NCBI RefSeq assembly: GCF_900129155.1
Contig: NZ_FQVF01000031.1
Span: 1 to 42,118, forward strand
Direction of reading: 5' to 3'
Origin: Marinomonas polaris DSM 16579
GTDB taxonomy: Bacteria; Pseudomonadota; Gammaproteobacteria; Pseudomonadales; Marinomonadaceae
Length of the DNA: 42,118 nucleotides
Positions 10,225 through 19,364 of the stretch are shown piece by piece. A program made the translations under genes and the position numbers. Position 1 is the first letter of the stretch. Each line of letters starts with the position of its first letter. The notes beneath the pieces are model-generated. The model did not search any database. It was not told the DNA's origin and worked only from the letters and a program-made list of their open reading frames with translations.

Positions 10225-10355
10225 TATGATGTCTTAAGGCTCTTATGTAGCGATCAATTGTAAGTTGAGGAATTATAACGTGTCATAACAAGATAAAGAA
10301 TAACACGTGGGTAATTAAGCCGTCTGCAAACACATTAGACAGCTATTAATTTGTA

Positions 10356-10787
10356 TTACTCTTTTTGAGTTGTACCGGCTGCATGCAATGCCTGCATCAC
10401 TTCCGACACCAACTCTGGTAAACGTTTTTCAAGTACATCTGCAATAGTTTTAGCAATCAACTCTTGCGATAAAGCCGATTCAGCAACCACTTCGTTCAGC
10501 GTAACGACTTCATCTAGTGACGGATCTGACGATTCATCTTTAAAGTCATTCTGATAGGCTTCCTGCGAAACACTGCCATCAAGTATATCTTGCGGCTTAG
10601 CATCCTGCTCTTTATGCTCACTAAAAGACTGTTCTAAATGCGCTTCTTGGCTAGAGGAAAGAGACTCTCTCTCAGCGACAATATCCATCAAAATAGGAAT
10701 GTCATCTTGATTCCGCAGAGCAGACATCAAGGTTTCTTCATCTGGTTCAAGAACACCATCATCATAATGAGTGGCTAAATCTGACAT
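10356..10787 (-). CDS. Acidic hypothetical protein upstream of valS
   Basis: Not a family I can name. From the ATG at 10787 it has 143 residues; an upstream TTG at 10820 would add eleven hydrophobic residues, but neither start has a clear ribosome site. The first 100 residues are very acidic, low in hydrophobics and probably disordered. The last 35 form one amphipathic helix containing VLEKRLPELVSEVMQAL. The slot is notable: in many gammaproteobacteria holC (DNA polymerase III chi) lies between pepA and valS, and this protein does not resemble HolC. Pseudomonads carry a small acidic gene in about the same place, so it may be that family. Function unknown. Confidence 0.7.
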   Translation of the reverse strand: MSDLATHYDDGVLEPDEETLMSALRNQDDIPILMDIVAERESLSSSQEAHLEQSFSEHKEQDAKPQDILDGSVSQEAYQNDFKDESSDPSLDEVVTLNEVVAESALSQELIAKTIADVLEKRLPELVSEVMQALHAAGTTQKE

Positions 10788-10983
10788 AGGAAAAACCAAT
10801 ATTAAGAAAGCAAAATACAAGAGTTAAGCGACATTACATACTTAACCCATCATTTGAAGCCCTCAACTTTCGCATTGAAAAACACAAAAGTCCACCCTCT
10901 CCAAATGAAGATAATGAACACAACACAGAGCGAACAAAAATAACACCTTGATCGGACTAATCTTTCCCCTTAGAAGACTGCAC

Positions 10984-11018
10984 AAAAAAAGCAGCAACCA
11001 TTAATGATTACTGCTTTT
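10984..11018 (-). terminator. pepA terminator
   Basis: Imperfect hairpin on the minus strand, 34 nt beyond the pepA stop. The outer stem pairs AAAGCAG with CTGCTTT, the interior is nearly palindromic around CATTAATG, and a T run follows (A run at 10984-10990). It separates pepA from the acidic gene and valS. Confidence 0.75.
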
Positions 11019-11052
11019 ATAAACGCTATGCGTTAGTAAGAAAACGAGTTAG

Positions 11053-12513
11053 TTACACTTTACCGAGCAAATAACGAGTCAACAAAGCAACTGGACGACC
11101 ACTTGCTCCTTTACTTGCGCCACCAGCCCAAGCTGTACCAGCAATATCCAAATGCGCCCAGGGATAAGAACCAGTAAAGCGAGACAAGAAGCAAGCAGCT
11201 GTTACAGAACCCGCTTCTGGACCACCGATATTACCGATATCAGCAAAATTACTATCCAGCTGCTGCTGGTACTCTTCATCAAGAGGCATTTGCCAAATTT
11301 TATCAGCAGATACTTGGCTTGCTGTTTTCAATTCTGACGCTAGATCATCATTGTTCGCGTACATACCTGAGTTAACGCTACCCAAAGCAACCACACAAGC
11401 ACCCGTCAGCGTTGCAATATCAACAACTGATTTCGGTTTGAAGCGCTCAATGTAAGTCAAAGCATCGCAAAGCACTAAACGACCTTCGGCATCGGTATTC
11501 AAGATTTCTACCGTTTGACCAGACATAGTCTTCACAATATCGCCAGGTTTAGTTGCACGACCACTTGGCATATTTTCGGCTGCAGCAATAACAGCTGTGA
11601 AATTAAGTTTTGGTTTTAGCTCACAAATCACCTTCATTGTGCCAAAAACGCTAGCAGCACCACACATGTCGTATTTCATCTCATCCATTTTCGGACCAGG
11701 TTTCAAGGAAATACCGCCTGTATCAAAAGTAATACCTTTACCTAGGAGAACGTGAGGCGCTTCACCTTCTTCACCACCGCGGTAGTTCATAACGATTAAG
11801 TAGCTTGGCTGATCACTACCATGACCAACTGACAACAAGCAATGCATGCCTAGTTCATCCATTTTACTTTCGTCTAGTAACTCAACGCCGATACTGTATT
11901 CTTCACCTAGCTGCTGCGCTTTAGATGCTAAGTAACTTGGCGTACAAACGTTACCAGGAAGATTTCCTAGTTGACGAGCAAAGGCAGAACCTTTCGCCGT
12001 AGCCGTACCAATTGCCAAAGCCGCTTCATCTGTGCCCTCTAACAACAAAGATGTTACTTTTGTCGCTTTCTCAGCATCGTCTTTTTTGAAGCCAAGGAAG
12101 TTATAAAAACCTTCATTCAACCACTGAGCAACCAGAGCTAGCACATCAGCCTGAGAACGTTTTTTCAATACCAGACCAGCACTTGCAACCGCAACCGATG
12201 CGAATGGCAAACCTTTAATTTGAGCTGCTACGGCTGCAATGACTTTACGAGCTTGCATATCACTCAACTGAGCATCTTTACCAATACCGACTAATAATAC
12301 TGCTTGAGCGAAGTCTTGCGACATACCAGGCAATAATAGCGTTTGCGCCACACTACCTTTAAATACGCCAGTTTCGCGCAATTGAGAGACTTGCCCATTG
12401 GCATTCTCATCAACCCAAGCGGTTGACTCTGAAAAGTCACCTTCACTTGGAACAAATGCAACAAGCAAGTCTGCTTGCACTGTGGATAAGCGATCAAATA
12501 ACGCCATATTCAT
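11053..12513 (-). CDS. pepA: Leucyl aminopeptidase (cytosol aminopeptidase, M17)
   Basis: M17 metallo-aminopeptidase of 486 residues (E. coli PepA 503), a hexameric enzyme with two metal ions that removes N-terminal residues. The signature NTDAEGR is at 339-345. The metal-binding segment GKGITFDTGGISLKP precedes it. The N-terminal domain is the less conserved DNA-binding or regulatory part. The ATG at 12513 has GAGGG seven bases upstream, so it is preferred to the ATG at 12507. Divergent from lptF, a conserved gammaproteobacterial arrangement. Confidence 0.97.
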   Translation of the reverse strand: MNMALFDRLSTVQADLLVAFVPSEGDFSESTAWVDENANGQVSQLRETGVFKGSVAQTLLLPGMSQDFAQAVLLVGIGKDAQLSDMQARKVIAAVAAQIKGLPFASVAVASAGLVLKKRSQADVLALVAQWLNEGFYNFLGFKKDDAEKATKVTSLLLEGTDEAALAIGTATAKGSAFARQLGNLPGNVCTPSYLASKAQQLGEEYSIGVELLDESKMDELGMHCLLSVGHGSDQPSYLIVMNYRGGEEGEAPHVLLGKGITFDTGGISLKPGPKMDEMKYDMCGAASVFGTMKVICELKPKLNFTAVIAAAENMPSGRATKPGDIVKTMSGQTVEILNTDAEGRLVLCDALTYIERFKPKSVVDIATLTGACVVALGSVNSGMYANNDDLASELKTASQVSADKIWQMPLDEEYQQQLDSNFADIGNIGGPEAGSVTAACFLSRFTGSYPWAHLDIAGTAWAGGASKGASGRPVALLTRYLLGKV

Positions 12514-12773
12514 GAAAAAACCCTCAATAAAATAACTTCAAGACATTTACACAAGGTCACCAGCTAAGCAAAGACAAGGCAAAAATACGATTTATTAGCC
12601 ATAAATCGACACTTTAAGACCATTTTTAACGCTCTATATTACAAGTAGCGTTGTCGTGCAAAGGTCTCATTTTAAAAAAAACTGGATAATATACTTCTTA
12701 CCACGAGATAATGGGGGCTTTAGATGTGTAATCAACTCTACGCTTAAAAAGCAGAATCCATCCAGAGGTGACT

Positions 12774-13883
12774 TTGAGACTATTCAGATACTTAGCGAAA
12801 GAAGTGCTGGTGTCAACAGCTGGCGTTACGCTAATTTTACTACTCGTCATTCTAAGCGGTCGATTTTCCTTTTATTTGGGCCGTATCGCCGACGGAAAAA
12901 TGACCTTCGAGTTTCTATTCGTGATTCTAGGCTATCATGTTCCCAGTTTCGTCCAGATGATCTTGCCATTGGCTTTTTTCTTGGCGTTATTACTTTCTTT
13001 TGGGCGCCTTTATATAGAAAATGAAATGTCGGTACTTTTTTCCAGTGGCATCAGCAAAGTAAAACTTGCAGGTTATACTCTTGGTATCGCCTTTCTTGTC
13101 GGTTTAGTCAGTGCCTCCATTAATTTTTGGCTCGCGCCATACAGTGAGTACAAAGCAGCTGAAGCATCGCAAGCTCAAAACCAACTATCAGCTTTTGATT
13201 TTCTCATCCCCGGCCGCTTTGAAGGCAGCGGCCAACGTACAACCTACATCGATAGCTTCACTAAAGAAGGTTGGATGAATCAAATATTCCTTTCTGATGT
13301 AGTACGCAAAAAAGACACAAACATTCCAATACAAACATTCGCAGCCAATGCAGAACAAATCCGCATTAGCTCTGAAGGCAATCAAAACTACCTTGTGTTC
13401 AAAAACGGCACTCGCTACGAGGGCAAACCCGGCACAGCAAATTATCGCATCACACAGTTTGATACCTACGCAATACGCATGGAAAGCAAAGATGAAAGCA
13501 TCATTGATGACCCTTACACCCAAAACACTCTCAGCTTAATTAACAGCGATAAACTCTTAGAAAAAGTCGAGCTCCAATGGCGTATTTCGTTGGTTCTCAT
13601 TATTCCTATTCTTGCCATCATTGGCCTCTCACTAAGCCAAGTTAATCCAAGGCAAGGTCGCTTTTTCAAAATGCTACCCGCAATTCTTTTGATGATACTG
13701 TACATTGCCCTCCTCATTTGGGGGCGAACATCACTAGAAAAAGGCAAGCTCCCTATCCAACTTGGCTTATGGTGGATACATGGCATATTCATACTCATCG
13801 CTGCCGTGCTTTTTGCACAGTACAATCAAGTATTTGAGCGTCGCAAGACCAGACAACCCAACGCAGCGGACTCAAGCGAGTAA
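12774..13883 (+). CDS. lptF: LPS export permease LptF
   Basis: LptF is one of the two inner-membrane subunits of the LptB2FG transporter that extracts LPS. Three N-terminal membrane segments (about 10-35, 55-80, 98-120), a periplasmic beta-jellyroll region (about 130-260) and three C-terminal membrane segments fit the YjgP/YjgQ family. A GTG at 12768 is possible, but it overlaps the AGAGG ribosome site. TTG 12774 sits five bases after that site and gives MRLFRYLAKEV, matching the length of E. coli LptF at the N terminus, so it is preferred. lptG follows after 5 bp. Confidence 0.93.
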   Translation: MRLFRYLAKEVLVSTAGVTLILLLVILSGRFSFYLGRIADGKMTFEFLFVILGYHVPSFVQMILPLAFFLALLLSFGRLYIENEMSVLFSSGISKVKLAGYTLGIAFLVGLVSASINFWLAPYSEYKAAEASQAQNQLSAFDFLIPGRFEGSGQRTTYIDSFTKEGWMNQIFLSDVVRKKDTNIPIQTFAANAEQIRISSEGNQNYLVFKNGTRYEGKPGTANYRITQFDTYAIRMESKDESIIDDPYTQNTLSLINSDKLLEKVELQWRISLVLIIPILAIIGLSLSQVNPRQGRFFKMLPAILLMILYIALLIWGRTSLEKGKLPIQLGLWWIHGIFILIAAVLFAQYNQVFERRKTRQPNAADSSE

Positions 13884-13888
13884 CCAAT

Positions 13889-14950
13889 ATGACTAAAATA
13901 GATAAATACATTGCTAGCAGCGTTTTATGGGCCTTTTTAATTGTCGCAGTAGTACTACTTGGATTGGATTTTGCGCTAACTTTTATAGAGCAAATCAAAA
14001 AAGTAAACGATAACTACACCATACAATCGTTATTACAGGTCATCCTATTTCGCCTACCAGGAAAACTAGCGGAATATATTCCAGTTGCCTCATTGATCGG
14101 CACTTTAATGGGACTAGGCACATTAGCAGCAACATCTGAATTAACCGTGATGCGCGCCGCGGGGATGCCGATTTGGCGTATTGGCTTTGCGGCATGCCAA
14201 CCAATATTGCTGGTCTCTCTACTAGGAATGGGGATTTCAGAATTTGTCGCCCCCATGGCCGAACAAAAAGCCAACTTGATCGAAAAATTCAAAGGCCAAG
14301 AAAGCGGAACCTTCTCACTAACGGGAGGCGTCTGGTTAAAAGCGGACAACAGTTTTGTTTACATTGATGCCGCAGACGATATGGGTAAGCTATATGGCAT
14401 ACAAATTTTCTCGCCTGATGGCCAGAAACTGAAAAACATAATAACAGCAAGTAGCGCACAACATACTGAAGGTTCCCAATGGCAATTAAATAACGTGACA
14501 GAAACAATCTTCGCATCCGATCATGTAGAGAAAAAAAGCATGGAACACGCGAACTGGAACGTTAGCATTACACCAGAACACTTGTTTTTGGCATCACAAG
14601 AACCAGATGCTTTGTCTTTAAGTCAGCTTAAAAACTATCAAACTTACTTAAAGCAGCAAAAACTCGATGGCGCTCAGTATGAATTGGAGTTTTGGATTAC
14701 GGCGTTGCGGCCAATCGCCTCGTTGGCACTAGTGCTAGTTGCACTATCGAGCGTCTTCGGACCACTTAGGTCCTCCACAATGGGTGGTCGAATATTCACA
14801 GGGGTCATAATAGGCCTGGCATTTCAAAATGCGCTCAACCTATTTGGTCGTATGAGTGTCGCTATTAACTTCCCACCAGTCATCGGTGTTAGCATCCCAA
14901 TTATTATCTGCTTACTAGCAGGCATCATATTAGTAAGGCGTAGAGGTTAG
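13889..14950 (+). CDS. lptG: LPS export permease LptG
   Basis: Second permease subunit of LptB2FG, 353 residues, same six-helix plus periplasmic jellyroll plan as LptF. It opens MTKIDKYIASSVLWAFL, and the loop after the third helix carries the ELTVMRAAGMP coupling-helix segment that contacts LptB. It follows lptF by 5 bp and must be co-transcribed. lptB and the bridge genes lptA and lptC are outside the window. It ends 58 bp from a convergent aminotransferase, with no obvious hairpin between them. Confidence 0.95.
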   Translation: MTKIDKYIASSVLWAFLIVAVVLLGLDFALTFIEQIKKVNDNYTIQSLLQVILFRLPGKLAEYIPVASLIGTLMGLGTLAATSELTVMRAAGMPIWRIGFAACQPILLVSLLGMGISEFVAPMAEQKANLIEKFKGQESGTFSLTGGVWLKADNSFVYIDAADDMGKLYGIQIFSPDGQKLKNIITASSAQHTEGSQWQLNNVTETIFASDHVEKKSMEHANWNVSITPEHLFLASQEPDALSLSQLKNYQTYLKQQKLDGAQYELEFWITALRPIASLALVLVALSSVFGPLRSSTMGGRIFTGVIIGLAFQNALNLFGRMSVAINFPPVIGVSIPIIICLLAGIILVRRRG

Positions 14951-15008
14951 ACTCTGCACCTTACTCTTAAATTAAAAACAATCTCAAATCAAACCGTCAT
15001 ATCTGTAA

Positions 15009-16175
15009 CTAAGAAGCCATGAAGCGAGCAATCCTCGCTAGCGCTTCTTGCAATCTAGCCTCATCACAAGTGTATGCAAAGCGCACGTATTTATGAGCGT
15101 CTTTGATACCAAAGTCAGCCCCTGGCGTGAGTGCCACTTTTTCCTGCTCAAGTAGTGCTAAACACCAAGCCATAGCATCCTGCGTCACGCTCGACACATC
15201 AACATAGATATAAAAAGCCCCATGCGCTGGCGCAACTACTGGCAAACCTATCGCCTCTAAGCCTTCAAGCAAAACCAATCGGCGAGCGTTCAATGTTTGT
15301 CGACGTACTTCACACTCAGCCAACACATCTGGAGAAAACGCTCGTACAGCTGCATATTGAGAAACACTTGGCGCGGCAATAAATAAGTTTTGCGCCAGTT
15401 TTGTCGCGCCTTCGATTGCCCATTCAGGCACAACTAACCAGCCCAATCGCCAGCCAGTCATAGCAAAATACTTCGAGAAGCTATTAATCACAAAGATATC
15501 GTCAGCAATAGACAATGCAGAAAAATCCTCTCCCTCATAAACTAAACCTTGATAGATTTCATCTACCAATAAATGGCCACCAAGCGCACTAACCTTTTCC
15601 CAAGCTTCCGATATATAAGACTTACTGAGTACCGCGCCGGTCGGATTAGAGGGAGAAGCAAGCCAAAGCCCAGTCGTATTTTCGCCCCAATGATCAGCTA
15701 AAGTACTCAAATCCATTTCAAAATCCTCTTCAGGTTTTGTTTCGATCAACTTTGCTTTTGCGCCAGCCTGAATCAAAAAATGTCGATTACATGGATAGCA
15801 TGGATCAGGCATCACCACTTCTTCACCGGAGTCCACCATCAACGACGCCATTAGTAGCAAAGCCCCTGAGGCTCCGGGTGTAACAATAATTCGCCCTGGA
15901 GAGACGGTAACCTGATAGCGACTAAGGTAATCATCACTAATAGCACGTTTAAGTTCAGGCAAACCAGTTGCCGAGGTATAACCTGTTTTACCCTGCTGAA
16001 TCGCCTCCATACCAGCGTTAGCAACAGCCTCCACAGCAACAAAGTCTGGCTCACCAACTTCAAGGTGAATAACATCTTCACCTTGAAGTTGTAGCTGTTT
16101 GGCCCGAGCCAATACTTCCATCACCTGAAACGGCGAAATTTGCCCAACTCTTGTTGCTAACTTATGCTTTTCCAT
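15009..16175 (-). CDS. PLP-dependent class I/II aminotransferase
   Basis: Fold-type I aminotransferase of 388 residues from ATG 16175. An open frame continues upstream to 16286, but the added 37 residues are unlike the family, while MEKHKLATRVGQISPF fits and has GGTAGAG and ACGGG before it. The PLP lysine is K235 (SFSKYFAMTGWR); the substrate-binding region has SPSNPTG and the C-terminal arginine lies in YVRFAYT. Class members use alanine, aspartate or aromatic amino acids; the substrate cannot be read from the sequence. Transcribed away from dksA. Confidence 0.93.
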   Translation of the reverse strand: MEKHKLATRVGQISPFQVMEVLARAKQLQLQGEDVIHLEVGEPDFVAVEAVANAGMEAIQQGKTGYTSATGLPELKRAISDDYLSRYQVTVSPGRIIVTPGASGALLLMASLMVDSGEEVVMPDPCYPCNRHFLIQAGAKAKLIETKPEEDFEMDLSTLADHWGENTTGLWLASPSNPTGAVLSKSYISEAWEKVSALGGHLLVDEIYQGLVYEGEDFSALSIADDIFVINSFSKYFAMTGWRLGWLVVPEWAIEGATKLAQNLFIAAPSVSQYAAVRAFSPDVLAECEVRRQTLNARRLVLLEGLEAIGLPVVAPAHGAFYIYVDVSSVTQDAMAWCLALLEQEKVALTPGADFGIKDAHKYVRFAYTCDEARLQEALARIARFMAS

Positions 16176-16337
16176 CCCGTTTTCTCTACCTTTATCGACC
16201 TGTTTCAAAAATATCGCGACATTTTGCGCAAAAAATGTGGTTAACGAACACATTATCTGGTAAGTTTCCGCCCGAAAATAAATCACCTAATTTTATTGGT
16301 TACAGGCTACCACAATGGAAACCTGCGAAGTGAGGCA

Positions 16338-16778
16338 ATGCGTATGCCAAATATGAACCCTGAGTCATTAATGAAAGACTTCACTCCTTATGTTGCTAAG
16401 GATGGCGAAGAATACATGAACGAGAACCAGTTGGCGCACTTTAAAAGCATCCTACTCAACTGGAAGCAAAATCTTATGGAAGAAGTTGATCGTACTGTTC
16501 ATCATCTTAAAGAAGAAGCTGTGAACTATGCCGATCCAAACGACCGTGCTAGCCAAGAGGAAGAGTTTAGCCTAGAACTTCGCGCTCGAGATCGCGAACG
16601 TAAATTGGTTAAAAAAATCTCTCAAACTATCGAGCTTATCGATGCTGACGATTATGGCTTTTGCGAAGAATGTGGCATCGAAATCGGCATTCGCCGCCTA
16701 GAAGCTCGCCCGACAGCAACAATGTGTATTGACTGCAAAACACTAGCTGAAATCAAAGAGAGACAAATCGGCGGCTAA
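16338..16778 (+). CDS. dksA: RNA polymerase-binding factor DksA
   Basis: DksA binds the RNA polymerase secondary channel and, with ppGpp, represses rRNA promoters and activates amino-acid promoters. About 146 residues. Coiled-coil tip DPNDRASQ carries the two functional aspartates, followed by the EEEFSLELR helix. A complete four-cysteine zinc finger is present (C109, C112, C130, C133). ATG 16338 or 16344 is the start; GAAGTGAGG upstream suits either, and an upstream TTG at 16296 looks spurious. The dksA-gluQ pair is conserved in gammaproteobacteria. Confidence 0.96.
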   Translation: MRMPNMNPESLMKDFTPYVAKDGEEYMNENQLAHFKSILLNWKQNLMEEVDRTVHHLKEEAVNYADPNDRASQEEEFSLELRARDRERKLVKKISQTIELIDADDYGFCEECGIEIGIRRLEARPTATMCIDCKTLAEIKERQIGG

Positions 16779-16810
16779 CACTGTGTATTTAAGAACAGCG
16801 CTTAAAAACA

Positions 16811-17710
16811 GTGTCTAACCACGACAGTGCCGTTTCGAATATTTATCGTGGCCGTTTTGCACCTTCGCCAACCGGCCCACTCCATTTTGGCTCGCTAGTC
16901 AGCGCATTAGCGAGCTATTTGGATGCAAAAAAACAGCAAGGCAGCTGGATTATTCGCATTGAAGATGTGGATGGCACACGCTGCAAGCCTAGTTTTTCCG
17001 AGCAAATCACCGAGACACTCAACAGTTATCAGCTTTTTTCCGACGAACCAATTCGAATTCAAAGTCAGTGCATTCATATTTACGAACAACTACTGTCTGA
17101 ATTAAAAAAGCAACAGATCATATTTCCATGCAATTGCACACGCCAGTCTCTCGCTCAATATGATGGTAACCACCCACTTGAATGCCAAAGCTCGACTAGC
17201 AAACCTCATTCATGGCGACTAAGAACCAGCACGGCTGTTTATCAATGCCAAGATAGCATTCAAGGCACTTTACTGTTTACGGATGATCTAAAAAACAATT
17301 GTCCGATTTTAAAAAGAAAAGACGGCTTTTTTTCTTACCAACTTGCCGTTGTAGTTGACGACCACTTACAAAAAATCAACCACCTCGTAAGAGGTGCAGA
17401 CTTAATAGAAACCACAGCCCAACAACTTTACCTTTACGATTTATTTGGTTGGACGCCGCCAAAAATTTGCCACATTCCGCTAATTACTAATCATTCCGGC
17501 GATAAAATCAGCAAACAAAATCATGCTAAAGCGATTGAAAACAACCATCTTCCGACACTATTACGCGCACTCCACTATCTAAAAATTGATTTAGTGTCGC
17601 CCTCTTCCATCACGGAGGCGTTATCGCTAGCCATCGAAGCATGGGACTCAAGCAAATTAAAAGGAATAAAGGACCTACCACTCGAAGAGCAAGACCTGCA
17701 TTTCATCTAA
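16811..17710 (+). CDS. gluQ: Glutamyl-Q tRNA(Asp) synthetase
   Basis: GluQRS attaches glutamate to the queuosine base of tRNA-Asp. It resembles the catalytic half of GluRS without an anticodon-binding domain: 299 residues, RFAPSPTGPLHFGS start (HFGS at 25-28 is the HIGH box) and KISKQ at 232-236 (KMSKS box). Cys107, Cys109, Tyr117 and Cys125 match the zinc site of E. coli YadB. The start is GTG 16811 with no good ribosome site, so it may be translated through coupling with dksA, which ends 32 bp upstream. Confidence 0.94.
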   Translation: MSNHDSAVSNIYRGRFAPSPTGPLHFGSLVSALASYLDAKKQQGSWIIRIEDVDGTRCKPSFSEQITETLNSYQLFSDEPIRIQSQCIHIYEQLLSELKKQQIIFPCNCTRQSLAQYDGNHPLECQSSTSKPHSWRLRTSTAVYQCQDSIQGTLLFTDDLKNNCPILKRKDGFFSYQLAVVVDDHLQKINHLVRGADLIETTAQQLYLYDLFGWTPPKICHIPLITNHSGDKISKQNHAKAIENNHLPTLLRALHYLKIDLVSPSSITEALSLAIEAWDSSKLKGIKDLPLEEQDLHFI

Positions 17711-17773
17711 CGCCCCACAGCCATCACCTAAATAAATGCCATTTAGTTCGCCTTGATTCAGATAGAAGTGCTC

Positions 17774-17801
17774 TCGACCAATAAGCTTGCATGTGTATAA
17801 T
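17774..17801 (+). promoter_or_regulatory. Candidate sigma-70 promoter of cbrB
   Basis: TCGACC at 17774-17779 and a perfect TATAAT at 17796-17801, 16 bp apart, upstream of cbrB. Two direct GTTACA copies (17803-17808, 17812-17817) lie just after the -10 and could be a regulator site. The AGAGGTG ribosome site at 17818-17824 is 7 nt before the ATG. Read by eye only. Confidence 0.5.
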
Positions 17802-17831
17802 CGTTACACTAGTTACAAGAGGTGACAATTC

Positions 17832-19235
17832 ATGCACAGCATTATGATCATTTGCCCAGACAACTCACCACTCAAAGAATCAGAAAAATGGTTGTCTCGA
17901 TATGGCTTTCAGGTAAATACCAGCAACACATTAGAGCAAGCCAACCGATACTACGAGCTGTCTGAATTCCATCTATTGCTGATCGACCAAGAAGCCATTA
18001 ACCACCTTGCCGAAAGTAATATAGAACTCCCTAGCGTGCCACATCGCATCGTACTTGATGCAAAAGCCAGTTTGAGCACAGGTGTTAGCAGCATGGCGCA
18101 AGGGGCGCTTTATTACCTCCCCCTACCAACTGACTCAGAAACACTACTAAAACACGTAGTAAACGCACTAGAACAAAACAAACAACCAGCGCAGCCATCA
18201 AAACAGACAACCCATGTACTTTTCGCCAACACAGCAGAAGAGGCCAAAGAAGAATCAATTGCACTAGGTTCAGCTGGCAGCGGCATTATCGGTCGATGCC
18301 CACCAATGCAAGAACTCTTCAGTGACATGTATAAAATTGCAGGAACCCATGTCACCGTTCTTATCAGAGGGGAGTCAGGAACAGGTAAAGAGCTAGTTGC
18401 CAAAGCGTTGCACAACTTAAGCCAACGCCACAACCACCCAATCATCAGTGTAAACTGCGCAGCCATCCCAGAAAACCTAATAGAATCAGAGCTTTTCGGT
18501 CATGAAAAAGGCGCCTTTACCGGAGCAAACTCATCTCATGATGGTCTGATTTTCGCCGCCGACAAAGGCACATTATTTTTGGATGAAATCGGTGAATTGC
18601 CACTAGAAGCGCAAGCAAGACTATTGCGAGTCTTACAAGAAGGCGAGATACGCAAAGTAGGCGCAACGCAGTCGACCAAAGTAAATATCAGACTTATTAC
18701 CGCAACACATAGGAACCTAATAGAGATGGTCAAACAGGGACTTTTCCGGGAGGATTTATACTATCGTCTTTACGTAATGGAACTGCTCCTACCGCCGCTG
18801 AGAGACAGAGATGATGACATTTCCATGCTGGCGCAGATTCTTCTTGAGAAAGCTTGTTTGAAGCACAACAAGCCAATTTACAAATACAATCAAGCTTTCG
18901 ACAAAGCCATCCGCGCCCATAACTGGCCTGGAAACGTACGAGAGCTAGAAAATGCCATAGAAAGAGCCGTAATTCTTAGCCCTCCTGAAAGAGTCGAAGC
19001 AGCCAACCTAAAACTAGCTGACCAGCAGAAGCAATCAAGCACCACAAACATTTCGCGATTGACAGAACACGACTTAATGGCCGGCACAACGCTAGATGAC
19101 TACTTCAAACATTTTGTTCTTACGCACCAACACAAGATGACCGAGACACAGCTTGCACATTCTTTGGGCATATCAAGAAAAAGCTTGTGGGAAAGAAGAC
19201 AGAAACTGGCAATACCCAAAAAAGTAACAAACTAA
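17832..19235 (+). CDS. cbrB: CbrB-like sigma-54 activator with degenerate receiver
   Basis: Sigma-54 enhancer-binding protein, 467 residues. Domains: receiver-like (1-115), linker, AAA+ domain (about 150-380) with Walker A GESGTGKE at 180-187, GAFTGA at 227-232, Walker B GTLFLDE at 246-252, and a C-terminal Fis-type helix-turn-helix (MTETQLAHSLGISRKSLWE). The C-terminus closely matches Pseudomonas CbrB as I remember it, and the gluQ-X-pcnB position is that of cbrB. Odd points: no cbrA sensor gene upstream, and the receiver keeps Asp52 but has Cys8-Pro9 in place of the acidic pair, Asp76 for the Thr/Ser and Leu98 for the Lys. Activity may not depend on phosphorylation. Expected target: the RNA gene immediately downstream. 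Confidence 0.88.
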   Translation: MHSIMIICPDNSPLKESEKWLSRYGFQVNTSNTLEQANRYYELSEFHLLLIDQEAINHLAESNIELPSVPHRIVLDAKASLSTGVSSMAQGALYYLPLPTDSETLLKHVVNALEQNKQPAQPSKQTTHVLFANTAEEAKEESIALGSAGSGIIGRCPPMQELFSDMYKIAGTHVTVLIRGESGTGKELVAKALHNLSQRHNHPIISVNCAAIPENLIESELFGHEKGAFTGANSSHDGLIFAADKGTLFLDEIGELPLEAQARLLRVLQEGEIRKVGATQSTKVNIRLITATHRNLIEMVKQGLFREDLYYRLYVMELLLPPLRDRDDDISMLAQILLEKACLKHNKPIYKYNQAFDKAIRAHNWPGNVRELENAIERAVILSPPERVEAANLKLADQQKQSSTTNISRLTEHDLMAGTTLDDYFKHFVLTHQHKMTETQLAHSLGISRKSLWERRQKLAIPKKVTN

Positions 19236-19243
19236 AAGTAACA
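19224..19243 (+). promoter_or_regulatory. Candidate upstream activator site (two GTAACA repeats)
   Basis: GTAACA occurs at 19224-19229 and 19238-19243, 14 bp apart, straddling the cbrB stop codon and about 100 bp upstream of the sigma-54 promoter. That is a usual enhancer distance, and GTAACA resembles the CbrB half-site reported upstream of crcZ in Pseudomonas (from memory). No opposing TGTTAC half is seen, so this is tentative. Confidence 0.4.
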
Positions 19244-19338
19244 CTTGCTACCAAAATACCCAAAAAATAAACACAAAATTGTAAAGAAAGTGTACAAAAA
19301 TATATCAAAACCCAACAAAATCAGCACTTTATTGTTTT

Positions 19339-19354
19339 TGGCACAACAAATGCC
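19339..19354 (+). promoter_or_regulatory. Sigma-54 (-24/-12) promoter
   Basis: TGGCAC at 19339-19344, then the TGC of the -12 element at 19351-19353. Exactly 10 bases separate the invariant GG and GC. The -24 half is perfect; the -12 half (ATGCC) has two mismatches to TTGCW. The predicted start is near 19365, right before the A-rich hairpin region. It sits immediately downstream of a sigma-54 activator gene, as the crcZ promoter does in Pseudomonas. Confidence 0.78.
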
Positions 19355-19364
19355 TTATATATGA

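Noticed and set aside
10821..11052. Search for holC between pepA and the acidic gene
   Set aside because: Only 232 bp, containing the pepA terminator; too short for HolC and no matching frame.
12656..13024. 122-codon plus-strand frame overlapping the start of lptF
   Set aside because: It covers the lptF N-terminal membrane region in another frame and has no family features.
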